This document shows, piece after piece, positions 7,884 to 15,949 of a DNA stretch of 64,000 nt (positions within the stretch are counted from its first letter, which is position 1; each line of letters opens with the position of its first letter). Source of the stretch: DATBGO01 sp963840095 (GTDB lineage: Bacteria; Actinomycetota; Actinomycetes; Streptosporangiales; Streptosporangiaceae); NCBI GenBank assembly GCA_963840095.1, contig CAWIXN010000012.1:1-64000 (forward strand). The letters run 5' to 3'. The position numbers were made by a program, and so were the translations under genes. The notes beneath the pieces were generated by a model. The model saw only the letters and a list, made by a program, of their open reading frames with translations, had not been told where the DNA came from and ran no database searches.

Positions 7884-10106
7884 TTACATCTGAGTCAATA
7901 TGTTAGTGGCCTTCTTGGTCAGGTGCGGCGGAGTGCCCGCGGTCAGCGGCCGACGGGGCTTTCGGATCAGCTCGATGCCACGGGGCAGGCCGCCGAGGTT
8001 CCAGGCGCCCTCCCGGACGTCCAGGGTCAGCGCCGCACCGGCCAGGTGCAGCCGCGAGATCCGCAGCGGCAGGTAGCGCTCGGGGACGGCCGGCATGCAC
8101 CATACCCGTCCGAACGGGATCCATGGGTCAAAACGGAGCAAGGTGAGCAGCAGGTACAGCGGCGCGGCGGCGGCCCACGCCTGCGGTGAGCAGGCCGTCG
8201 GGTAGGGCACCGGCTCAGCGAAGTCGGCGCGGTCGAAGCCGCAGTACAGCTCGGGCAGCCTGCCGCCGAAACTCGCTCCGGCGTCGAACACGGCGGTCGC
8301 GATCCGTTGGGCGGCGTCCACGGCGCCGTACCGCATCAGGCCAGCCGCGATGATGGCGTTGTCGTGCGGCCAGACCGAGCCGTTGTGGTAGCTCATCGGG
8401 TTGTAGCGGCGCATGGTCTGCGCCAGCGTCCGCACTCCGAACCCGGTGAACATGTCCGGTCCGAGCAGGTGACCGGCGACGGCGGCGGCCTTGTCCTCGT
8501 CGACCACCCCGGTCCACAGGCAGTGCCCCATGTTCGAGGCGAGCCCGTCGACGGGCCGCTTGTCCCGGTCCAGCGCGATCGCGTAGTAGCCGCGATCGGG
8601 CAGCCAGAACGCGTCGTTGAAGCGCCGCTTGAGGGCGGCGGCCGTCTCCGCCCAGTGCGCGGCTGCTTCTTCCTCGCCCGCCTCCCGGGCGAAGTGCGCC
8701 CGGGCTAGATAGGCGGCGTAGACGTAGCCCTGCACCTCGGCCAGGGCGATGGGCGGCTCGGCCAGCGCGCCGTCGGCGAAGCTGATCGCGTCGAAGGAAT
8801 CCTTCCAGCCCTGGTTGCCCAGCCCGCGGTCAGTGGCCCGCTGGTACTCGACGAACCCGTCACCGTCCCGGTCGCCATACTGCTCGATCCAGGCCAGCGC
8901 CCGGTCGGCGTGCGGCAGCAGCGCGTCGACCTCACCGCGGCCCAGCCCCCAGCGGCGCAGCTCGCCGAGCAGCATGACGAACAGCGGCGTGGCGTCGCTG
9001 CTGCCGTAGTAGACGTCCCGTCCGCCGAGGGCATATCCGCTGTCCAGCCCGGACCGCACCTCGTGCAGGATGCGGCCCGGCTCCTCCTCGGTCAGCGGGT
9101 CCACCTTGCTGCCTTGCCTGCGGGCCAGGGTGTGCAGGGTACCCAGCGCCAGGCTCGGGTCGAGCGGCAGCAGCATCCAGCTGGTGAGCAGCGCGTCCCG
9201 GCCGAACAGCGTCATGAACCACGGCGCCCCGGCCGCTATCACGCTGGTGTCCGGCCGGTCCCCGTCGAAGATCCGCAGGGCGCCAAGGTCCTCGGCGCTG
9301 ATGGCGAGCATCGCGCTGAGCCGCTCGTCCGGCGTGCTGACCGCCGGCGTCGCCTGCCGCCACTGCGCCAGCCGGGTCGCGGGGCCGCTGTCCTCGACCG
9401 GCTGCCCGGGCCGGTACCTGGGCGGCGTCTCGACTCCGTCGAGTGACGGCACCACCTGCACGGTGGCCGTCCACTCGCTGCGCGGCGCCAGGACCGGGCG
9501 CCAGATGAGCTGCTGGCTGGTCACGGCCGGATCGGCGGTGCCGGCCACGGTGACCCCGCGTGATTCGGTGCCGTGCCGGTAGATCAGCCGCAGCGCTGCG
9601 TCATCGGTCACGAGCTCGGTCGCCTCCCGGGCCCGGACCCGGTCCTCCTTGACCTCGAACAGCCCCGCGAAGTCCGCCTCGACGGTCAGGCTGAGGATCA
9701 CCCCGGCGTTCTCCCGGCCGAGGTTGCGCAGCGTGATCTCCTCCATCATGCCGTGGCCGACGTAGCGGCGCCGCACGACCAGCAGCGTGCTGTCGGCGAC
9801 CCCGGAGCGGGGCGGACAGCGGGCGATGAAGATCCCGGTATAGCGATTCGGGCACGTCACCATGAGCGGGTCGAGGCGCTGGCCGTCGACCTCCAGCTCG
9901 AACCGGCTCAGGAACCTGGTGTCACGGAAGAACAGCCCTCGTTCGGCCCCCGGGCCGATGTCACCGCCAGTATCGCAGATGCAGAACGTGACGCCTTCGA
10001 CCAGCGTTACCGTCCCGTCGGCCGCCTGCGAGTGCGGGCTGCCGCTGTATCCCCAGCCTTCGGTCACGCGCCGCCCCGTCCTGTGTCGCTGTGCCCCCAG
10101 CGTCAT
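7884..10106 (-). CDS. Glycogen-debranching-type amylo-alpha-1,6-glucosidase
   Basis: A protein of about 740 residues with two parts. The N-terminal 230 residues (TLVEGVTFCICDTGGDIGPG, GLFFRDTRFLSRFELEVDGQ) match the bis-type N-terminal domain of glycogen debranching enzymes. The rest is an alpha/alpha-toroid glucosidase: APWFMTLFGRDALLTSWMLL, QGWKDSFDAISFADG, YNPMSYHNGSVWPHDNAIIA and LPELYCGFDR. It should trim alpha-1,6-linked or similar oligoglucosides in the cytoplasm. The ATG at 10106 gives MTLGAQRHRTG; the GTG at 10067 (VTEGWGYSGSPHSQ) is an alternative closer to the family's usual N-terminus. The longer frame to 10349 overlaps the divergent gene's promoter and is unlikely. The last residues (KKATNILTQM) are unusually A/T-rich in their codons. 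Confidence 0.87.
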   Translation of the reverse strand: MTLGAQRHRTGRRVTEGWGYSGSPHSQAADGTVTLVEGVTFCICDTGGDIGPGAERGLFFRDTRFLSRFELEVDGQRLDPLMVTCPNRYTGIFIARCPPRSGVADSTLLVVRRRYVGHGMMEEITLRNLGRENAGVILSLTVEADFAGLFEVKEDRVRAREATELVTDDAALRLIYRHGTESRGVTVAGTADPAVTSQQLIWRPVLAPRSEWTATVQVVPSLDGVETPPRYRPGQPVEDSGPATRLAQWRQATPAVSTPDERLSAMLAISAEDLGALRIFDGDRPDTSVIAAGAPWFMTLFGRDALLTSWMLLPLDPSLALGTLHTLARRQGSKVDPLTEEEPGRILHEVRSGLDSGYALGGRDVYYGSSDATPLFVMLLGELRRWGLGRGEVDALLPHADRALAWIEQYGDRDGDGFVEYQRATDRGLGNQGWKDSFDAISFADGALAEPPIALAEVQGYVYAAYLARAHFAREAGEEEAAAHWAETAAALKRRFNDAFWLPDRGYYAIALDRDKRPVDGLASNMGHCLWTGVVDEDKAAAVAGHLLGPDMFTGFGVRTLAQTMRRYNPMSYHNGSVWPHDNAIIAAGLMRYGAVDAAQRIATAVFDAGASFGGRLPELYCGFDRADFAEPVPYPTACSPQAWAAAAPLYLLLTLLRFDPWIPFGRVWCMPAVPERYLPLRISRLHLAGAALTLDVREGAWNLGGLPRGIELIRKPRRPLTAGTPPHLTKKATNILTQM

Positions 10107-10206
10107 TATCGCTGGCCGCCCGCCCGTCGGGGGCCAGCGACCTGCCGCGCTGGCACCTGGCATACTCGTGCCCTCGGCTTTAGCCAGACCTGGCAGGGGG
10201 AACATC

Positions 10207-11310
10207 GTGATGCCGCTGGCCGTTCGCGCGGTGGCCGCCGTGGTCGGCGGGCTGATCGTCGTGGTGACCGCCGGCAGCGTCATCGGCACCCTGATCGTGC
10301 CCCGGCCGTCGGGCAGTCGGCTGACCAACACGGTCGATATCGCCATCAACTGGACATTCCAGCTGCTCGCCAGCCGGATCAGAGATTACAGCCAGCGTGA
10401 CCGGCTGCTGGCCGCCCAGGCATCTGCGATCCTGATCTGCCAGCTGATCGCCTGGCTGGTCTTCTTCTTCGTCGGGTACGCGCTGCTGCTGTGGCCGTTC
10501 GTCTCCGGCGGGATCACCGAAGCGTTTTCCATGGCCGGCCCCGGCCTGTGGCAGATCGGCAGCGACAATCTGCACGGCGCCGCGGAAAGCACGATCGCCG
10601 ACTTCGCATCGCTCACCGGGATCGTCACCGTCACCCTGCAGATCGCCTACCTGCCCACCCTGTACTCGGAGTTCAACCGCCGCGAGACCGAGATCGCGCT
10701 GCTCAACGCCCGGGCCGGGGTCCCGTCGTGGGGTCCTGAGCTGCTGGCCAGGACCCATTACGCGCTGGGCTCAGGGGTGTCGACCATCGATACCCTGCCC
10801 GACCTCTATGCGCAGTGGGAGCGCTGGGCATCCGACGTGGCCGAAAGCCACACCACCTACCTGCCGCTCGTCCGGTTCCGCTCGCCGCACCTGCTGTCCT
10901 CATGGGTCACCGCGCTGCTCGCCGTCCTGGACTCCGCGGCCCTGATCCTCGCGCTGTCACCGGAGATGGCGCCCACGGTGCCGGCCCGGCTCTGCCTGCG
11001 CAGCGGTTTCCTGTGCTTTCGGGATGTCGCGCAGGGCCTGGGTATCGACATACCGGAGAAACCCGACCCAGCTCAGGGCATCAGCATCAGCTACCAGGAG
11101 TTCCTGGACGCGATCGAGCGGATGCGCGAGGTCGATTTCCCGATCGAGCGCAAACCGGCGCAGGCGTGGCCGGACTTCGTCGGCTGGCGGGTCAACTATG
11201 AGCAGGCCGCCTACGCCCTGGCCTACGCCATCGACGCGGTCCCGGCGCTCTGGTCCGGGCCCCGCCGGCATTCGACCAAAGTCATCCCGCCGATCCGCCC
11301 GCCGAAGTAA
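10207..11310 (+). CDS. Four-TM membrane protein of unknown function
   Basis: A 367-residue protein with hydrophobic segments at about residues 5-27, 75-98, 135-160 and 237-257 and a large C-terminal cytoplasmic domain (RMREVDFPIERKPAQAWPDF). The GTG at 10207 is directly followed by an in-frame ATG at 10210, and GCAGGGGG lies about 6 nt upstream, so either may be used. The stretch WQIGSDNLHGAAESTIADFA between segments 2 and 3 sits where a channel pore loop would lie, but no selectivity filter can be identified, so I make no channel claim. It diverges from the debranching gene with a gap of about 100 bp. Similar uncharacterised proteins are common in actinomycetes. Confidence 0.8.
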   Translation: MMPLAVRAVAAVVGGLIVVVTAGSVIGTLIVPRPSGSRLTNTVDIAINWTFQLLASRIRDYSQRDRLLAAQASAILICQLIAWLVFFFVGYALLLWPFVSGGITEAFSMAGPGLWQIGSDNLHGAAESTIADFASLTGIVTVTLQIAYLPTLYSEFNRRETEIALLNARAGVPSWGPELLARTHYALGSGVSTIDTLPDLYAQWERWASDVAESHTTYLPLVRFRSPHLLSSWVTALLAVLDSAALILALSPEMAPTVPARLCLRSGFLCFRDVAQGLGIDIPEKPDPAQGISISYQEFLDAIERMREVDFPIERKPAQAWPDFVGWRVNYEQAAYALAYAIDAVPALWSGPRRHSTKVIPPIRPPK

Positions 11311-11342
11311 CGCCCGGCTCGCGGCGGGCCCCCGGCTCGCGG

Positions 11343-11657
11343 TCAGGCCTGGCCGTTCTCGTCGGCCACGGCAATGGCGAAGCCGAGCGCCTTGAACAGG
11401 TTGCCGCCGGCCGAGACGACCTTGGCCGTGCCGACCACGGGTGCCACGGCGATCATGATGCCCTGCAGGTCCTCCGCGGTGATCCCGTTGTCGGCGGCTG
11501 CCCCGGCGTTGGCGAGATAGGACGCGGGCGGGGCGTCGACCGCGATGAGGGCGCTGAGCCTGGCCAGCATCGCCTCGCGCGAGCCCAGGTAGCCGTGGTC
11601 GGCGGAGGCAGCCGTCATGTCGGTGAGCGTGTCGAGCACCGGAGTCTCTGCAGGCAT
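11343..11657 (-). CDS. Carboxymuconolactone decarboxylase (CMD)-like protein
   Basis: A 104-residue all-helical protein of the CMD/AhpD-like superfamily; I recognise the pattern SREAMLARLSALIAVDAPPA, SYLANAGAAADNGITAEDLQ and GIMIAVAPVVGTAKVVSAGG. The CxxC catalytic motif of AhpD peroxidoreductases is absent, so it is not a classical thiol peroxidase. The ATG at 11657 has AAGGAG about 8 nt upstream. Two copies of a perfect 12-bp palindrome lie 64-103 bp upstream of the start, suggesting dedicated regulation. It sits downstream of the PfkB operon on the same strand but is separated by about 140 bp. Confidence 0.82.
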   Translation of the reverse strand: MPAETPVLDTLTDMTAASADHGYLGSREAMLARLSALIAVDAPPASYLANAGAAADNGITAEDLQGIMIAVAPVVGTAKVVSAGGNLFKALGFAIAVADENGQA

Positions 11658-11720
11658 GGGTTTCTCCTTGGCTACTGCGGAACGCGCCACCGGCGCTTCC
11701 GGAACGGACGAGGTCGAGGC

Positions 11721-11760
11721 CGCGTGCACGCGAGTCCCCCCCGGTCGCCGCGTGCACGCG
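11721..11760 (-). promoter_or_regulatory. Pair of palindromic operator-like sites
   Basis: CGCGTGCACGCG occurs twice, at 11721-11732 and 11749-11760, with identical start positions 28 bp apart. Each is a perfect 12-bp palindrome. They lie upstream of the CMD-like gene and just beyond the end of the PfkB gene. Duplicated perfect palindromes of this kind usually bind a dimeric regulator; no candidate regulator is adjacent. Confidence 0.5.
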
Positions 11761-11800
11761 CCTCGTCTGCGAGTAGATCCGGCCGGTGGCAGCCAGGGCA

Positions 11801-12748
11801 TCACCCAGGCCGGGTGATGTCCCGGCCGGCCAGGAACCGGGCCAGCTCGGCTGCGGTCGGCGCGGTGGCCGGGCCGCGCCTGGTGACCGACAGGGCGGCG
11901 GCCGCGTTCGCCGCGAGCGCGGCGGAGACCTCGTCGCGGCCGTGAGCCAGAGCGGCGATAAAGACCCCGGTGTGCGCGTCGCCCGCGCCGCTGGTGTCGA
12001 TCGGCTGGACCGCGAACCCCGGCACCCGCACCGGATCCCGGCCGGCCCGGGAGAGCAGGCACCCGTCTTGCCCCGTCCGCACCAGCACGCTGCGTCCCGG
12101 CCGGCCACGCGCGGCGAGCGCGCCCAGCGCCGCGGCCGGGTCGGGGCACCCGGTCAGCGCCGTGGCCTCCCTCGCGTTGCACGTCAGCCAGTCCGCCCGG
12201 CGCAGGACCTCCGCCGCCGCCGGGATGCTGGCCGCGAGCGGTCCCGGGTCGAAGAACACCGCGACGGCGTCCGCGAGCCTGCTCAGCCAGCCAAGCAGGG
12301 CCCGCTGGTTGCTCCGGTGGGCGAGCCCGTAGCCGGACAGGTAGACGGCATCACCCGGGCCGGCCCCGACCTCCGCGAGATCTGCGCTGGTCAGGGTGGC
12401 CTCGGCACCCCGGCTCGTGACGAACGTCCGTTCCCCGTCCGGCTCGACGAGGCTGACCACGAATCCGGTGTCGAGACCCGGCTTGGGCCGCTGCACCAGC
12501 TCGATACCCGCTGCGACGAGGGCGGCCCGCGCCAATTCGGCGAACGGCCCGCTGCCGTGAGCGCCCGCGTAACTGGCCGGCAGGCCCTGCCGGGCGGCCG
12601 CGACCATCACGTTGAAGCCGCCGCCGGGGGTGGCGCGGGTGCCGCTGGCCAGCACGTCCCCGCCCCGGTCCGGCAGCGACGGGACGTCGAGCACCACGTC
12701 GACGACCACGTTGCCCAGGTGGAGCAGCCGGTCGAAGCGGCTAGTCAC
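11801..12748 (-). CDS. PfkB-family carbohydrate kinase
   Basis: A 315-residue ribokinase-superfamily sugar or nucleoside kinase. It has the N-terminal GNVVVDVVLDVPSLPDRGGD and GGGFNVMVAAARQG substrate motif, and the C-terminal signature DTSGAGDAHTGVF, whose Asp is the catalytic base and whose GAGD forms the anion hole. The GTG start at 12748 overlaps the stop of the upstream gene (GTGA), indicating translational coupling. Fourth and last gene of the operon that starts with the NCS1 permease. In this setting it most likely phosphorylates the ribose or ribosyl product released by the neighbouring glycohydrolase; the substrate is inference. Confidence 0.9.
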   Translation of the reverse strand: MTSRFDRLLHLGNVVVDVVLDVPSLPDRGGDVLASGTRATPGGGFNVMVAAARQGLPASYAGAHGSGPFAELARAALVAAGIELVQRPKPGLDTGFVVSLVEPDGERTFVTSRGAEATLTSADLAEVGAGPGDAVYLSGYGLAHRSNQRALLGWLSRLADAVAVFFDPGPLAASIPAAAEVLRRADWLTCNAREATALTGCPDPAAALGALAARGRPGRSVLVRTGQDGCLLSRAGRDPVRVPGFAVQPIDTSGAGDAHTGVFIAALAHGRDEVSAALAANAAAALSVTRRGPATAPTAAELARFLAGRDITRPG

Positions 12749-13773
12749 GGCTGCGGCCCGAAAGGCGCCACCGGGCCGACCCGCACCCGCAGCAGATCCC
12801 GGGCCAGATCGTCAAGATCAAGGCCATTAACGGTGTCGATGGTGACCCGGGCCCTCGCTGGAAAAGCGCCCACGCCGTGGCACGCGCCGCCGATGGCGCC
12901 GGTCATCGCGGCGATGGTGTCGCAGTCGCCGCCGAGTGAGGCGGCGACCCGGCAGGCCAGCCAGGGATCGTCGGGGATCGCCGCCACCACGGCGAACGCG
13001 GCAGGCACCGATTCCTGGGTCGCCAGGCTGGTCCCGACCAGCCGGTACACCCGGTCGATGACGTCGGCCGGGCTCAGCCCGGCGACCAGCCCCGTGACCC
13101 ACCTGATCCGCGCCGCCACGTCCGCGGCCGCTACCCAGTGCCCCCGGCCGACGGCGAGATCCGCGGCCGCCGCGGCCAGGGCGACGGCCTCCGGTACCGT
13201 CGCGCCTGCCACGCCCGCGCTGACCGCGGCGGCGACGGCGGCCGCCCCGGCCAGGGCGACGCTCGTGTTGTGTGTCGCCCGGCTGGCCGCCACGACCTGG
13301 TCCACCAGGAAGCCGAGATCGGAGCACGGCGTGGCGATGCCGACCGGCGCGATCCGCATCGCGGCACCGTTGGTCGTGCCGTGCCGGCCGGACTGCTCGA
13401 TGTCCGCTCCGGCCGCCAGCGCGCTGATCGCCTGCCGGGTGGACGGTCCCAGCAGGTCACGGGAGCCACGCACGCGCATCGACTCCTCCCAGGCCAGCAG
13501 CCGACTGGCGATCTGGGCGGGATCTGGGCGGCCGCCGGAGGCGACGATGACCCGCGCGACGAGCACCGCCTGCTCGGTGTCGTCGGTGACGCTGCCGGCC
13601 TGCCGCCCGGCCGCCAGCGGATGGCCGGCGGGCGCGTCCTCGAAGGCCGATACGAGCGCGCCGTAGCGGGCCACGATCTGCGCTCTCGGCAGCGACTGCG
13701 TCGGCATGCCGAGCGCGTCGCCGATCGCGAGCCCGTACAGGGCTCCGGCCGCGCGGCCGCCGGCCTGCGTCAC
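12745..13773 (-). CDS. ADP-ribosylglycohydrolase family protein
   Basis: A 342-residue member of the DraG/ARH family of binuclear-metal N-glycosyl hydrolases. Metal-binding motifs are intact: GLAIGDALGMPTQ near the start, SVTDDTEQAV (TDDT) and LGGDCDTIAAMTGAIGGACH (DxDT). DraG removes ADP-ribose from proteins, but many family members cleave other N-ribosyl bonds. The GTG at 13773 overlaps the stop of the preceding gene. Encoded between an isochorismatase-type hydrolase and a PfkB kinase and downstream of an NCS1 base permease, it looks metabolic rather than a protein de-ADP-ribosylase. That is inference from neighbours. Confidence 0.9.
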   Translation of the reverse strand: MTQAGGRAAGALYGLAIGDALGMPTQSLPRAQIVARYGALVSAFEDAPAGHPLAAGRQAGSVTDDTEQAVLVARVIVASGGRPDPAQIASRLLAWEESMRVRGSRDLLGPSTRQAISALAAGADIEQSGRHGTTNGAAMRIAPVGIATPCSDLGFLVDQVVAASRATHNTSVALAGAAAVAAAVSAGVAGATVPEAVALAAAAADLAVGRGHWVAAADVAARIRWVTGLVAGLSPADVIDRVYRLVGTSLATQESVPAAFAVVAAIPDDPWLACRVAASLGGDCDTIAAMTGAIGGACHGVGAFPARARVTIDTVNGLDLDDLARDLLRVRVGPVAPFGPQP

Positions 13774-14366
13774 CAGCCCGCGCCCTGGCGCAGCGTCGCG
13801 CTCAGCACGTCCGCCGCGCTGACCACCTCGATCAGCGGAGCGTAGAGCCGCATGATGTCCAGCGCCCAGGCGTGGGACTCGTCGCTGACGCCGGCACAGG
13901 CGTCGGCCACGACCTGGACGGCGACGCCGTCGTCGGCCGCGGCCAGGGCCGTGGACAGCACGCAGCAGTCGGTGGACACCCCGGCCAGCACCAGCGGGCC
14001 GCCCGGGCCGACCTGCGCGGCCAGGCCGGCGTTCCACTTGCTGAAGGTGGTGGCGTCCACCCTCGCCCCGGCCTGGCCGGAGAACTCGTCCACCAGCTCA
14101 AAGATCCGGGCGCCGGGCGGCTGCAGCGCGAACGGCCACAGCTCGTAGTAACGCTGCCAGGCCCCGGCCGGCACCTCAGGCGCGACGAACCTGGTGAAGG
14201 TCACCCGCGGCCGGAACGCGCTGACCAGGTCGGCGACGTTTCCGATGATCTCGTCGAACCTCGGGGTGAACCAGGCGCTCTCGGCTTCTCCGAAGACACG
14301 CTGCATATCGATGACGCCCAGCCACGGCGCCTGCGGCAGCTCGCCGCCCGAGACCAGGCCCGCCAC
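13770..14366 (-). CDS. Isochorismatase-family cysteine hydrolase
   Basis: A 198-residue protein of the isochorismatase/nicotinamidase fold. Triad candidates are the Asp of WLGVIDMQRVF, the Lys of TTFSKWNAGL and the nucleophilic Cys in AGVSTDCCVLSTALAAADDG. The Cys motif indicates an amidase/ureidohydrolase-type member (nicotinamidase, N-carbamoyl amidase) rather than true isochorismatase. The GTG at 14366 lies only 2 bp after the stop of the permease gene, and its own stop overlaps the start of the glycohydrolase gene. It is part of a four-gene uptake and cleavage operon. The exact amide substrate is unknown. Confidence 0.9.
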   Translation of the reverse strand: MAGLVSGGELPQAPWLGVIDMQRVFGEAESAWFTPRFDEIIGNVADLVSAFRPRVTFTRFVAPEVPAGAWQRYYELWPFALQPPGARIFELVDEFSGQAGARVDATTFSKWNAGLAAQVGPGGPLVLAGVSTDCCVLSTALAAADDGVAVQVVADACAGVSDESHAWALDIMRLYAPLIEVVSAADVLSATLRQGAGW

Positions 14367-14368
14367 GG

Positions 14369-15871
14369 CTAGACCGCCGCCCGCTCGAGCACCGGTGCCG
14401 CCTCCTGAACCCGGATCACCGAGCGGCTGAGCGCCCAGCTGGCGAAGAACCCGATGGCCAGGGCCACCAGGACGCCGAGGTTGGCGAACTCCCAGGCACC
14501 GGTCTTCCCGCCCAGCCCGAACGGCTTGAGCAGGTAGCCCTGCCAGGTCAGCCAGCTGGCGTTGGCGTTGGTGACCAGGCCCCAGCCCAGGACCGTGCTG
14601 ATGACGATGACCGCGAGCGGCACCACCCGGATGTCGCCGTAGCGGCCGGATGGCTGGTACAGCTCGGGCTCGGCGTAGTCGCGGCGGCGCAGCATGATGT
14701 CGGCCAGCATGATCCCGCACCAGGCGGCGATCGGCACGCCCAGCGTGATCAGGAAGCCCTCGAACTGAGTGATGAAGTTCTTGGCCACGAAGACCACGTA
14801 GACCGTTCCGGCGACCATGATCGTGCCGTCGATCAGGGCGGCCACGAAACGCGGCGCCGGCAGTCCCACGGTCAGCAGGGCCAGGCCGGAGGAGTAGATG
14901 TCCAGCACCGCGCCGCCCACCAGGCCGAGCACGGCCACGACGGCGAACGGCACCAGGAACCAGGTGGGCAGCAGGGTGGTCAGCGCGCCGATCGGATCGG
15001 CGCCGATCGCGCTGCTCAGGGTGGCTGAGGAGCCGGCCAGCAGCAGCCCGAAGACGAACAGGATGATCGGCGCGACCGACGAGCCGAAGGTCGTCCAGCC
15101 GATCACGCCCGCCGTTGATGACCGCCTCGGCAGGTAACGGGAGTAGTCGGCGGCCGCGTTCACCCAGCCGAGGCCGAAGCCGGTCATCATGAACACCAGC
15201 GCGCCGATAAGCTTCTCCGCCGAGCCCGCCGGGATGGCGGCCACCGTGTGCCAGTGGATCTTGTCGACCACCAGCACGATGAACATGACGGTCAGCACCC
15301 CGGTCACCACGGTGATGACCGCCTGCATGCGCATGATCAGGTCGAACCCGATGACGCCGCCGCCGACGGTCAGCGCCGTGACCACGATCAGGGCGATGAC
15401 CTTGGTCGCGGTGCCGCCGCCCCAGCCGAGCCGGTCGAAAACGGTCGCCGTGGCCAGGGTCGCGAGGATGATCAGCACCGTCTCCCAGCCGACGGTGAGC
15501 AGCCAGGAGATCACCGAGGGCAGCTTGTTGCCCCGCACCCCGAAGGCCGCCCGGCCGGCCACCATGGTAGGCACCGATCCCCGCTTGCCTGCTACCGCGA
15601 TGAACCCGCACAGCAGGAACGACACGACGATGCCGACCAGCCCGATGATGAGCGCCTGCCAGAACGAGATGCCGAAGCCCAGCACGAATGAGCCGTAGCT
15701 GAGGCCAAGCACCGACACGTTGGCGGCGAACCACGGCCAGAACAGGTCCCGCGGGTGACCTTTACGCTCAGCGTCGGCGATGACGTTGATCCCGTTGACC
15801 TCGATCTGCAGCGGGTGCAGTTCCGCCCGGCCGGAAGCGGCCATGTCGTCGGCGCCGCGACTGTCAGCCAT
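14369..15871 (-). CDS. NCS1-family cytosine/purine-type permease
   Basis: A 500-residue, roughly 12-TM transporter of the nucleobase-cation symporter-1 family. The N-terminus NGINVIADAERKGHPRDLFW followed by PWFAANVSVLGLSYGSFVLG is the family signature, and WVNAAADYSRYLPR between helices is the conserved substrate-site loop. Family substrates are cytosine, purines, hydantoins, nicotinamide-type or thiamine-precursor heterocycles. The ATG at 15871 follows GGAGAG. It heads an operon whose following genes are packed with 2-bp gaps or 4-bp overlaps, so the import of one heterocycle or N-riboside followed by intracellular hydrolysis is likely. Confidence 0.92.
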   Translation of the reverse strand: MADSRGADDMAASGRAELHPLQIEVNGINVIADAERKGHPRDLFWPWFAANVSVLGLSYGSFVLGFGISFWQALIIGLVGIVVSFLLCGFIAVAGKRGSVPTMVAGRAAFGVRGNKLPSVISWLLTVGWETVLIILATLATATVFDRLGWGGGTATKVIALIVVTALTVGGGVIGFDLIMRMQAVITVVTGVLTVMFIVLVVDKIHWHTVAAIPAGSAEKLIGALVFMMTGFGLGWVNAAADYSRYLPRRSSTAGVIGWTTFGSSVAPIILFVFGLLLAGSSATLSSAIGADPIGALTTLLPTWFLVPFAVVAVLGLVGGAVLDIYSSGLALLTVGLPAPRFVAALIDGTIMVAGTVYVVFVAKNFITQFEGFLITLGVPIAAWCGIMLADIMLRRRDYAEPELYQPSGRYGDIRVVPLAVIVISTVLGWGLVTNANASWLTWQGYLLKPFGLGGKTGAWEFANLGVLVALAIGFFASWALSRSVIRVQEAAPVLERAAV

Positions 15872-15949
15872 GCTGAGCTCTCCTTCGCCGGTCGTCCGCA
15901 CGCCCGCCGGCTCACCGCGCAAGACCGCCGAGCGCGCACCGGGCGTGGC

